NCBI RefSeq assembly: GCF_002850745.1
Contig: NZ_KZ559471.1
Span: 161,081-225,080, forward strand
Source of the DNA: Nonomuraea indica
GTDB taxonomy: Bacteria; Actinomycetota; Actinomycetes; Streptosporangiales; Streptosporangiaceae
Direction: 5' to 3'
DNA length: 64,000 bases
The position numbers were made by a program, and so were the translations under genes. Each line of letters starts with the position of its first letter. Within the stretch, counting starts at the first letter, position 1. Positions 51,099 through 59,171 of this stretch are shown here, in pieces. Under the pieces are notes generated by a model that saw only the letters and a list, made by a program, of their open reading frames with translations, ran no database searches and had not been told where the DNA came from.

Positions 51099-51968
51099 TC
51101 AGCCCTTGATAGCGCCCTCGGCGACGCCGCGGAAGAAGAAGCGCTGCAGCGAGGCGAAGAGGATCACGATGGGCAGGAAGGAAATCATCGTCCCGGCCGC
51201 GATGAGGCGGGGATTGGCGCTGAACGTCCCGTTGAGGTACTGCAGGCCGACGGTGAGGGTGAAGTTCTTCGGGTCGTTGAGCACGATGAGCGGCCACAGG
51301 AAGTCGTCCCATGCCCCGATGAACGCGAAGATCGTGATCACGCTGAGCATGCCGCGCACGTTCGGCAGGCCCAGGTGCACCAGCCGCTGCCAGGGCGTCG
51401 CCCCGTCGATGACCGCCGCCTCGTCCATCTCCTTGGGGATGGCCTGGAACGCCGTGCGCATCAGCAGCACGTTCAGCATCCCGATCGTGCCGGGCAGCGC
51501 CACGCCCAGCAGGGTGTCGGCCAGGCCCATGCTCCGGACGGTGACGTACTGGGAGATGATCGTCACCTCGCCCGGCAGGACGAGGGTGGACAGGAACAAC
51601 GCCAGCAGCAGCTTCGCCCCCCGGAACTCCAGCCGGGCCAGCGCGAACCCGGCCAGCGTCGCGCCGACCGCGTTGCCGCCCACGACGATGACCGCCACGA
51701 TCAGCGAGTTGAGCGCGTACGTCCAGACGGGGATCGTCGCCGCGACCTTCGCGTAGTTCTCCAGCGTCGGCTGGAGCGGGACGAAGCTCGGCGTCTGCGC
51801 GAAGACGTCCTCGTACGGTCCCTTGAGCGAGGTGGACAGCTGCCACAGGAACGGCAGGACGGTGATGGCCAGCACGAGCAGCAGCAACGTGTACCGCAGC
51901 ACCAGCTCGCCGGGCCCCGGAGCGCCGAACCCGCCCCGGCCGCCGCGCCGCCGTTTCAGGTCCGCCAT
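51099..51968 (-). CDS. Carbohydrate ABC permease (MalG-like)
   Basis: 289 residues, six spans. LVLRYTLLLLVLAITVLPFLWQLSTSLKG is the usual CUT1 opening and DEAAVIDGATPWQRLVHLGLP is the EAA coupling loop. It pairs with the MalF-like gene, whose stop is 1 base before its ATG. No ATPase gene is present in the operon, as in other actinomycete sugar importers that share one MsiK-type ATPase. Confidence 0.93.
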   Translation of the reverse strand: MADLKRRRGGRGGFGAPGPGELVLRYTLLLLVLAITVLPFLWQLSTSLKGPYEDVFAQTPSFVPLQPTLENYAKVAATIPVWTYALNSLIVAVIVVGGNAVGATLAGFALARLEFRGAKLLLALFLSTLVLPGEVTIISQYVTVRSMGLADTLLGVALPGTIGMLNVLLMRTAFQAIPKEMDEAAVIDGATPWQRLVHLGLPNVRGMLSVITIFAFIGAWDDFLWPLIVLNDPKNFTLTVGLQYLNGTFSANPRLIAAGTMISFLPIVILFASLQRFFFRGVAEGAIKG

Positions 51969-51969
51969 G

Positions 51970-52869
51970 TCAGGCCGCCTTCCTGTTGAGCCGCGCCAGC
52001 AGGAGCATCGGACCGATCGTGATGACGAAGAGCAGGAGGCTCAGCGCGGAGGCGTAGCCGAAGTGGCCGTAGAAGCCACGGCTGTAGAGCTGGATCAGCA
52101 TCACCAGCGACATCGCCCGCCCGCCGGGCCCGCCGGTGCCGTTCGACAGGACGAACAGCTCGGAGAACACGCGCAGCGCCGAGACCGCCACCAGCACCGA
52201 GACCAGCAGCATCGTGTTGCGCACGCCCGGGACCGTCACGCTCCAGAAGCGGCGCACCGGCCCGGCCCCGTCCACGGCCGCGGCCTCGTGCAGCTCACGC
52301 CGGACGTTTCCGAGCGCGGACAGATATATGATCATGTAGTAGCCCAGTCCCTTCCACACCGTCAGCGTGATGGCGCTGAACACCAGCAGCCAGCGGTCGG
52401 TCAGGAACGGCAGGGGCCCCTGGAGCACGCCCATTGCCTGCGCGAGCCCGTTGATCAGGCCCCGGTCGCTCAGCAGCCAGCTCCAGATCAGCGCGACCAC
52501 GACCGCCGAGGCGACGACGGGGGTGTAGAAGGCGGTGCGGAAGAACGTGATGCCCGGGATCTTCTTCTCGACCAGCACCGCCAGCAGCAGCGGCAGCAGG
52601 GTGAGCACCGGCAGGCAGACCACCATGAACACGATGCTGTTGAGCAGCGCGTCGACGAGCTGGGTGTCGTCGAGCATGCGCCCGAAGTTGTCCAGGCCGG
52701 TGAAGTGCCCGCCGCTCAGCGGCTTGGCGTTCGTGAACGCCAGGACGAGCGTGTTCAGGGAGGGCCAGACGTTGAAGACGAACAACCACAGCGCGGCGGG
52801 CGCCACCAGCAGCCAGGGGGTGATCCGGCGGCGAAGGGCGCCCTGCGCGGGAAGGACGGGAGCGGTCAC
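51970..52869 (-). CDS. Carbohydrate ABC permease (MalF-like)
   Basis: 299 residues from GTG 52869, overlapping the binding-protein stop (GTGA). TPWLLVAPAALWLFVFNVWPSLNTLVLAFTNA opens the protein; HEAAAVDGAGPVRRFWSVTVP is the EAA loop. Six spans. It makes the channel for the sugar importer with the MalG-like protein. Confidence 0.93.
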   Translation of the reverse strand: MTAPVLPAQGALRRRITPWLLVAPAALWLFVFNVWPSLNTLVLAFTNAKPLSGGHFTGLDNFGRMLDDTQLVDALLNSIVFMVVCLPVLTLLPLLLAVLVEKKIPGITFFRTAFYTPVVASAVVVALIWSWLLSDRGLINGLAQAMGVLQGPLPFLTDRWLLVFSAITLTVWKGLGYYMIIYLSALGNVRRELHEAAAVDGAGPVRRFWSVTVPGVRNTMLLVSVLVAVSALRVFSELFVLSNGTGGPGGRAMSLVMLIQLYSRGFYGHFGYASALSLLLFVITIGPMLLLARLNRKAA

Positions 52870-54155
52870 TGGTTGAGCAGTTCGTTGCACTTGGCGACCG
52901 CGGCGTCCAACGCCTCCTTCGAGGAGACCTCCCCGGTGAGCGCGAGCGCGATCTGCTGCCGGACGAACTTGCTCATCGCCTCGGTGACCTCCACCGGCTG
53001 GAGCACCTTGGCCGTGGCCAGGGACTTGAACGCGATGACTTTGGCGTCGCCGCCGTTGGTGCCGTCGCTGCGGGTGAAGAACGGGTCGTTCGCCGAGGCC
53101 TTGGTGCTCGGGAAGACGCTGACCTCGTGCGCGAACGCCGCCTGGTTCTCCGGGCTGGTCACCCAGCGGGCCAGCGCGACCGCCGCGGCCGGGTTCTTCG
53201 TCCTCTTGGAGATCGACAGGCCCTGGACGTACAGCGGCGGGACGCCCATGGCGGGCGACGGCACCACCTTGGGCGCCAGCGAGGGGTTGTCGGTCTTGAC
53301 GGCGATGATGTGGTTGGCCCCGGCCGTCGTCCAGGCCACGGTGCCCTCGTTGAACAGCTTGGCGTTGCCCGCGTAGGTGTCGGTGAGCACGTCGCGCGGC
53401 AGCAGGCCCTCCTTGTAGGCGGCGCGATACTTGTCGATCACCGCGGCGGCCTCGGGGGTGTTGAAGACGAAGCTCCTGCCGTCGTCGGACATGATCTTCA
53501 CGCCCGCCTGGGTGAGGTCGCCCAGTTCGGGGCGGCGGCTCATCAGGTAGACCTTGCCGCCGGACTTCTCCTTGAAGGTCCGGGCCTGCTCGACCAGCTC
53601 GTCGAACGTCGTCGGCGGCTTGGCCGGGTCGAGGCCGTTCTTCTTCATCAGCTCGGAGTTCCAGTAGTTGACGTCCGTGTTGAGGTACCACGGGTAGCCG
53701 TAGGTGCCGGAGAACCCGCGGAACCTGTACGCGTCGAGCCCGCCGGCGACGTACTCCTCGGCGAGTCTGGGGTCGGCCTGGGCGACGTCGAGCAGCATCT
53801 CCTGCTTGACCAGCGGCCGGGCGAAGTCCGGCGGCAGGTTGGTCACGTCCGGCAGGGTGCCCGAGGCGGCCTGGTTGAGGACCTTCTCCGAGTAGGCGTC
53901 CGGCGGCTGGTCGAGCCACTCGACCTTCGTGCCCGGGTACTTCTTCTCGAAGGCGCCGATGACGCGCTCCATGTACGTCGTGAACTTGGGCTTCAGGGCC
54001 CAGGTCTGCAGGGTGACCGTGCCCTTCACCTCGCCGGTGGCCGCCGCGGCCGGTGCGGCCGGTGCGGCGTCCCCCTGCGGGTCGGCCCCGCCGAGCCCGC
54101 AGCCCGAGACGACCATGACGGCTGCCACCGCCAGCCCCGTCCAGTACCCACGCAT
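52866..54155 (-). CDS. Sugar ABC transporter solute-binding lipoprotein (family 1)
   Basis: 429 residues. The signal ends VVSGCGLGG, a good lipobox (Cys19), so it is anchored to the membrane outer face. Family-1 pattern: VTLQTWALKPKFTTYMERVIGAFEKKYPGTKVEWL, and PVEVTEAMSKFVRQQIALAL near the end. It probably captures an oligosaccharide such as the glycan freed by the GH85 enzyme encoded nearby. AGGAGG lies just upstream of the ATG. It is the first gene of the minus-strand operon, with a LacI-type site 18 bp upstream of its start. Confidence 0.93.
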   Translation of the reverse strand: MRGYWTGLAVAAVMVVSGCGLGGADPQGDAAPAAPAAAATGEVKGTVTLQTWALKPKFTTYMERVIGAFEKKYPGTKVEWLDQPPDAYSEKVLNQAASGTLPDVTNLPPDFARPLVKQEMLLDVAQADPRLAEEYVAGGLDAYRFRGFSGTYGYPWYLNTDVNYWNSELMKKNGLDPAKPPTTFDELVEQARTFKEKSGGKVYLMSRRPELGDLTQAGVKIMSDDGRSFVFNTPEAAAVIDKYRAAYKEGLLPRDVLTDTYAGNAKLFNEGTVAWTTAGANHIIAVKTDNPSLAPKVVPSPAMGVPPLYVQGLSISKRTKNPAAAVALARWVTSPENQAAFAHEVSVFPSTKASANDPFFTRSDGTNGGDAKVIAFKSLATAKVLQPVEVTEAMSKFVRQQIALALTGEVSSKEALDAAVAKCNELLNQ

Positions 54156-54172
54156 AGCGCCCTCCTTGGATG

Positions 54173-54186
54173 CTAAATCGCTCTAG
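54173..54186. promoter_or_regulatory. LacI-type operator before the sugar-ABC operon
   Basis: CTAAATCGCTCTAG, CG-centred with five of seven paired positions. It shares CTAAAnCGCTnTAG with a second site at 55282-55295. It lies between the binding-protein gene (54155, minus) and the LacI gene (54254, plus). Confidence 0.7.
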
Positions 54187-54253
54187 TTGCCGGACTATTC
54201 ACCTGGCTAGACTCGTGTGTCAATAGCTGAAACGAACTCGTGAAGGAGCAGCG

Positions 54254-55285
54254 GTGCGCCGACCGACGATCACCGACATCGCGAAGCAGGTCGGGGTTTC
54301 CAAGGGCGCGGTGTCCTTCGCGCTCAACGGACGCCCGGGGGTGGGCGAGGCCACCCGCGCGCGGATCCTGCAGGTCGCGAAGGAGATGAACTGGCGTCCG
54401 CACAGCGCCGCCCGGGCCCTGGGCGGCGCCCGCGCGGAGGCCGTGGGCCTGGTCATCGCCCGGCCCGCCAGCACCCTCGGCGTGGAGCCGTTCTTCGCCC
54501 AGTTGCTGTCCGGGCTGCAGGCGGGGCTGTCGGCGCAGTCGGTGGCGCTGCACCTGCTGATCGTCGAGGACGTCGAGGCCGAGATGGAGGTCTACCGGGA
54601 GTGGGCCTCCGCGCACCGGGTGGACGGGTTCGTCATGGTGGACCTCAAGGTTCGCGACCCGCGCATCGAGGTGCTGGAGGAGCTGGGGGCGCCCGCGGTG
54701 GTCCTGGGCGGCCCCGGCAGGCACGGCAGCCTGTCGAGCGTCTGGGCCGACGACCGCGAGGCGATGCTGTCGGTCGTCGACTACCTGGCCGCGCTCGGCC
54801 ACCGCAGGATCGCCCACGTCGCGGGCCTGCCGGCGTTCCGGCACACCCAGCGGCGCACGCGCGCGCTGCGCGACCGCGCCGGGCGGCTGGACCTGGAGGA
54901 GGCGGTGTCGGTGCCCACCGACTTCAGCGACGCCGAGGGCGCCGCCGCCACCCGGACCCTGCTGTCCCGCGCCCGCCGGCCGACGGCCATCGTCTACGAC
55001 AGCGACGTCATGGCGCTGGCGGGGCTGGGCGTGGCGGGCGAGATGGGGGTGAAGGTGCCCGACGAGTTGTCCATCGTGGCCTTCGACGACTCGGTGCTGA
55101 CGCGGATCGCGCACCCCGCGATCAGCGCGCTGTCCCGCGACACCTTCGCCTTCGGCCGGCAGCTCGCCGAGGTGATGCTGGAGGTCATCGCCGAGCCGGG
55201 GCTGCGCCGGGACGTCAGGACGGCGACCCCGCGGCTCGTGGTCAGGGAGAGCACGGCGCCGCCGGCGGCTTGGCAGGGGGACTAA
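54254..55285 (+). CDS. LacI-family regulator of the glycan locus
   Basis: 343 residues from GTG 54254 with AAGGAG 5 bases upstream. HTH PTITDIAKQVGVSKGAVSFALNGRPGV and hinge helix RPHSAARALGG, then the sugar-binding sensor domain (VGLVIARP, then IVYDSDVMALAGL and ELSIVAFDDS). It should repress both flanking operons until an imported sugar binds. Matching operators lie upstream of its own gene and overlapping its stop codon. Confidence 0.95.
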   Translation: MRRPTITDIAKQVGVSKGAVSFALNGRPGVGEATRARILQVAKEMNWRPHSAARALGGARAEAVGLVIARPASTLGVEPFFAQLLSGLQAGLSAQSVALHLLIVEDVEAEMEVYREWASAHRVDGFVMVDLKVRDPRIEVLEELGAPAVVLGGPGRHGSLSSVWADDREAMLSVVDYLAALGHRRIAHVAGLPAFRHTQRRTRALRDRAGRLDLEEAVSVPTDFSDAEGAAATRTLLSRARRPTAIVYDSDVMALAGLGVAGEMGVKVPDELSIVAFDDSVLTRIAHPAISALSRDTFAFGRQLAEVMLEVIAEPGLRRDVRTATPRLVVRESTAPPAAWQGD

Positions 55286-55295
55286 AACGCTTTAG
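55282..55295. promoter_or_regulatory. LacI-type operator before the glycosidase operon
   Basis: CTAAAACGCTTTAG, six of seven positions paired around CG. It overlaps the TAA stop of the LacI gene and lies 36 bp before the GH5 start. Same consensus as the site at 54173-54186, so one regulator can control both operons. Confidence 0.75.
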
Positions 55296-55331
55296 GCTGC
55301 GCCGGGAGATCGCTCGACCCCCGGAGGACGC

Positions 55332-56552
55332 GTGCCCCTGTCCGACCCCATCCGCTACGGCGCCAACTACGTGCCCTCGGCCGGCTGGTTCCACAGTTGG
55401 CTCGACCTCTCGCTCGACGCCGTCCGCCGCGACCTCCAGGACCTGGCCTCGATCGGCCTGGACCACGTCCGCGTGTTCCCCGTCTGGCCGTGGATCCAGC
55501 CCAACCGGGCGGCGATCCGGCAGCGCGGCGTGGAGGACCTGCTGGCGGTGATCGACGTCGCCGCCGAGTTCGGCCTGTCCGTCGCCGTCGACCTGCTCCA
55601 GGGGCACCTGTCCAGCTTCGACTTCCTGCCGTCGTGGGTGCTCACCTGGCACCGGCGCAGCATCTTCACCGACCGCGCCGTGCGCGACGGCCTCGCCGCG
55701 TACGCCGACCGGCTCGCCCGCGCCGTCGCCACCCGCGACAACGTGTTCGCCGTCACGCTCGGCAACGAGGTCAACAACCTCTACCCGAGCAACCCCACCA
55801 CGCCCGAGGCGTCAACTGCCTGGGCCGCCGAGCTGGTCGACGTCGTGCGCTCCGCCGCGCCCGGTCTGCTCGCCCTCCACTCGCTGTACGACGCCACCTG
55901 GTACGACCCGGAGCACCCGTTCAGTCCCACCGACAACGTGGACCTCGGCGACCTGACGACGGTCCACTCCTGGGTGTTCAACGGCGTCTCCGCGATCGAC
56001 GGCCCGCTCGGCCCGGCCACCGTGGGCCACGCCGACTACCTCGTCGAACTGGCCGCGGCCACCTCGCTCGACCCGGCACGGCCCGTCTGGCTGCAGGAGA
56101 TCGGCGCGCCGCTGCCCGACGTGCCCGAGGCCGGCGCCGCCGAGTTCGTCCGCCGCACGCTCGACACGGTGACCGCCAACCCCGCCCTGTGGGGCGTCAC
56201 CTGGTGGTGCTCCCACGACCTGGATCGTTCCCTCGCCGACTTCCCGGAGCGGGAGTACGACCTGGGCCTGTTCACCGTGGACCACCACCCCAAGCCGGCG
56301 GCCAAGGAACTCGCGGCGATCATCGGCGAGCGCCGCCGCCGCACCGGGGGCAGGCGCCCGGCCCTGCGGTGCGAGGTGGACCTGCGCACCGAGCCCGGCC
56401 GCCGGGCGGAGGTCGCGCCCGGCAGCGCCTTCCACACCCGATGGGTCCGGCTGCGCGAGACCGGACCCGTGGCCATCGTCGCCGGCGACCGCGCCGGCGA
56501 CCCGGGCCACCTCGCGACTCGGGGGATCGACACCGTCCTCACCCAGGAATGA
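55332..56552 (+). CDS. Clan GH-A glycoside hydrolase, GH5 (GH5_18-like) probable beta-mannosidase
   Basis: 406 residues from GTG 55332, no signal peptide. The TIM-barrel pattern is clear: RYGANYVPSAGWFHSWLDL, then TLGNEVNN with acid/base Glu146, and PVWLQEIGAP with nucleophile Glu256. The short length and opening are like GH5_18 enzymes, of which bifidobacterial members cut the Man-beta-1,4-GlcNAc core of N-glycans. In a locus with GH85 and GH38 enzymes that role fits well; the subfamily call is from memory. It is first in the plus-strand operon, directly after a LacI-type operator. Confidence 0.85.
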   Translation: MPLSDPIRYGANYVPSAGWFHSWLDLSLDAVRRDLQDLASIGLDHVRVFPVWPWIQPNRAAIRQRGVEDLLAVIDVAAEFGLSVAVDLLQGHLSSFDFLPSWVLTWHRRSIFTDRAVRDGLAAYADRLARAVATRDNVFAVTLGNEVNNLYPSNPTTPEASTAWAAELVDVVRSAAPGLLALHSLYDATWYDPEHPFSPTDNVDLGDLTTVHSWVFNGVSAIDGPLGPATVGHADYLVELAAATSLDPARPVWLQEIGAPLPDVPEAGAAEFVRRTLDTVTANPALWGVTWWCSHDLDRSLADFPEREYDLGLFTVDHHPKPAAKELAAIIGERRRRTGGRRPALRCEVDLRTEPGRRAEVAPGSAFHTRWVRLRETGPVAIVAGDRAGDPGHLATRGIDTVLTQE

Positions 56553-56563
56553 GAGGCAGCCAC

Positions 56564-59071
56564 ATGCGACGCCGCGTCTTACCCGCCCTGTGCGGGGCCC
56601 TGATCGCGACGGCCCTCGCCGTCCAGCCCGCCCTGGCCGGCCCCACGGCCCGGCCCACCGACTCGCCCGCCGGCCCGTCCCCCTCGGCCGCTTCGTCCCC
56701 CTCGGCCGCTCCGTCCACCCCGGCGGCGCCGGACCGCGGCGCGGCGCGGGCGGCGGGCGGCCAGCCCTACGCCTCCTACTGGCACCCGAACACGATCCTG
56801 AACTGGAACCCGGCGACCGATCCGGACGCCCGGTTCAACCGGTCACGGGTGCCGCTGCGGCCCCGCGCCTCCGACCCCGCGCTCAGGGCCAACCCGAACG
56901 CGCGCGCCGGCGAGGGCAGGGTCGCCTCGCTGGTGTCGTTCGGGCCCACCTCGGGCAACCCGTCGCAGGGCTCCCTCGACGCCGACTACTACGCCTTCAC
57001 CTACTGGCAGTACGTCGACACCCTGGTGTTCTGGGGCGGTTCGGCGAGCGAGGGCCTCATCCTCGCCCCCAACGCGACGGTGATCGACGCCGCGCACCGC
57101 AACGGCGTCAAGGTCTACGGCACGGTGTTCTTCCCGCCCACCGCGTACGGCGGGCAGATCCAGTGGGTGCGCGACTTCGTGCGGAAGTCCGGCTCGACCT
57201 ACCCGGTCGCCGACAAACTGGTGCAGGTGGCCCAGCACTACGGGTTCGACGGCTGGTTCGTCAACCAGGAGACCGCCGGCGGCGACGCCGCCCTGGCGAC
57301 CGAGCTCCGCTCCCTGATGAAGTACGCCAGGGCCAAGGGCCCGGTCGAGTTCATGTGGTACGACGCGATGACCGAGAGCGGCTCGGTGACCTGGCAGGAC
57401 GCGCTCACCACGGAGAACGACGCCTTCCTGAGCGACCCCGCCCGCGTGTCCGACTCGATGTTCCTCGACTTCGGCTGGAGCGCGGGCGACCTGCGGTCGT
57501 CGCGCGACCTGGCCCGCTCCCTCGGCCGGGACGAGCACGAGCTGTACGCGGGCATCGACACCGAGGCCAACGGCTACAACACCGGGGTGAGCTGGGACGC
57601 GGTGTTCCCCGCCGGTCAGCCGCATGTCACCTCGCTGGGCATCTACCGGCCCGAGTGGACGTGGAAGTCCTCCTCCGGCCCGGCCGACTTCCGCACCCGC
57701 GACTCCCGCTACTGGGTGGGCGCCAACGCCGACCCGTCCAACACTGCGACGTCCTCCCCCTGGAAGGGCCTGGCGCACCACATCGCCGAGTCCACGGCCG
57801 TGACCGCCAAGCCGTTCGTCACCGGGTTCAACACCGGGCACGGCGACTTCTACAACGTCGGCGGGACCCGCGTGCGCACCGGCGGCTGGAACAACCTCTC
57901 GGTGCAGGACGTGCCGCCCACCTACCAGTGGGTGGTGGACTCCGCCGGGACCCGGCTCACGCCGTCCATCGACTACGGCGACGCCTACGAGGGCGGCTCC
58001 TCGCTGCGGCTCACCGGGAAGCTCGACGCGGCCAACACCGTGCGGCTCTACCAGGCGAAGCTGCCGGTGACGGCCGACACCAAGCTGTCCGTCGTGGTCA
58101 AGACGCCCGCCGCGGGCCCCACCCGCCTCAAGGCGGCCGTCGCGTTCACCGACGCGCCGGACCGCTTCACCACGTTCGACCTGGGGGCCACGGCCGGCAC
58201 CGGCTGGGAGCGGCGGACGCTGGACCTGTCGGCGCACGCCGGTAAGACCATCGCCCAGCTCGGCCTGCGCGCCGAGGGCTCCGCGGCCTCCTACGACATC
58301 CGGGTCGGGCAGCTCGCCGTGTACGACGGAGCCGTGGACGCGCCCGCCGCTCCCTCCGGCCTCCAGGTGCTCGGCGCGACCGACGTGTCCGCCTCCCGCA
58401 AGTCGCTCCGCCTCGCATGGACCGCCGCCCGATCCGGCCAGGTCCACCACTACGACGTCTACCGCCGCAACGCCGACGGCTCCCGCACCTACCTGGGCGC
58501 GACGCCCAACGACGCCTACTTCGTGCCGCGGCTCGACCGGGCCGGCGCCGAGACCAGCACGACGATCGAGGTCGAGGCCGTCTCCACCGAGTACGGCCGG
58601 TCGGCCGCCGCGACCACCACGGTCGCCTGGTCGGGCGAGCCGGGGGAGGAGAACCACGCCCTCGGCCGCCCGGCGACCGCCTCCGGGCAGTGCGCCGCGA
58701 GCGAGGGCCCGGCCAAGGCCGTGAACGGCAGCGTCACCGGCGGGAACTCCGACAAGTGGTGCACCCTCACCGCGGACAGGTGGCTGGAGGTGGACCTCGG
58801 CGAGGCCCGCTCCCTGAGCCGGTTCGTGGTCCGGCACGCGCAGGCCGGCGGGGAGCCCGCGGCCTTCAACACCCGGGACTTCACGATCCAGGTGCGCTCC
58901 GCCGTCTCCGAGGAGTGGAGGACCGCGGTGACCGTCACCGGCAACACGGCGGCCGCCACCACCCACCCGGTCAGCCTCAGCGCCCGCCACGTCAGGCTGT
59001 CCATCACCGGACCGACCCAGACCACCGACCCGGCCGCCCGGATCTACGAGTTCGAGGCGTGGGGCGACTAG
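56564..59071 (+). CDS. Secreted GH85 endo-beta-N-acetylglucosaminidase
   Basis: 835 residues. The signal peptide (to about residue 25, ALA-GP) precedes a Ser/Pro/Ala-rich stretch, then the GH85 barrel at about 66-380: YASYWHPNTILNW, VKVYGTVFFPPTAYGG and the catalytic pair in FDGWFVNQET (Asn234, Glu236). A beta-sandwich (about 455-590), a fibronectin III-like domain (about 595-690) and an F5/8-type discoidin domain (about 700-835) follow and may bind glycans. GH85 enzymes cut between the two core GlcNAc residues of N-glycans, freeing the glycan with one GlcNAc. ATG 56564 has GAGAGG 7 bases upstream; ATG 56549, overlapping the GH5 stop, is also in frame. Confidence 0.93.
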   Translation: MRRRVLPALCGALIATALAVQPALAGPTARPTDSPAGPSPSAASSPSAAPSTPAAPDRGAARAAGGQPYASYWHPNTILNWNPATDPDARFNRSRVPLRPRASDPALRANPNARAGEGRVASLVSFGPTSGNPSQGSLDADYYAFTYWQYVDTLVFWGGSASEGLILAPNATVIDAAHRNGVKVYGTVFFPPTAYGGQIQWVRDFVRKSGSTYPVADKLVQVAQHYGFDGWFVNQETAGGDAALATELRSLMKYARAKGPVEFMWYDAMTESGSVTWQDALTTENDAFLSDPARVSDSMFLDFGWSAGDLRSSRDLARSLGRDEHELYAGIDTEANGYNTGVSWDAVFPAGQPHVTSLGIYRPEWTWKSSSGPADFRTRDSRYWVGANADPSNTATSSPWKGLAHHIAESTAVTAKPFVTGFNTGHGDFYNVGGTRVRTGGWNNLSVQDVPPTYQWVVDSAGTRLTPSIDYGDAYEGGSSLRLTGKLDAANTVRLYQAKLPVTADTKLSVVVKTPAAGPTRLKAAVAFTDAPDRFTTFDLGATAGTGWERRTLDLSAHAGKTIAQLGLRAEGSAASYDIRVGQLAVYDGAVDAPAAPSGLQVLGATDVSASRKSLRLAWTAARSGQVHHYDVYRRNADGSRTYLGATPNDAYFVPRLDRAGAETSTTIEVEAVSTEYGRSAAATTTVAWSGEPGEENHALGRPATASGQCAASEGPAKAVNGSVTGGNSDKWCTLTADRWLEVDLGEARSLSRFVVRHAQAGGEPAAFNTRDFTIQVRSAVSEEWRTAVTVTGNTAAATTHPVSLSARHVRLSITGPTQTTDPAARIYEFEAWGD

Positions 59072-59092
59072 CGCGTTGACGCGCGCCCACCA

Positions 59093-59132
59093 GGCCGGTG
59101 GCGCCGCCGGGCACCCGGCGGCGCCACCGGCC
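59093..59132. terminator. Perfect 19-bp stem-loop inside the glycosidase operon
   Basis: GGCCGGTGGCGCCGCCGGG (59093-59111), 2-base loop, exact complement (59114-59132). It lies between the GH85 stop and the second GH38 start (59172). It may partly end transcription or protect the upstream message. Confidence 0.7.
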
Positions 59133-59171
59133 GCCGGCCACGCGGGTCACCGATCCGCAGAGAGGAATCCC

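Noticed and set aside
51092..51099. AACCGGTT palindrome between the MalG-like and GH38 genes, considered as a third LacI site
   Set aside because: Only 8 bp, overlaps the stop region, and does not match the CTAAAnCGCTnTAG consensus.
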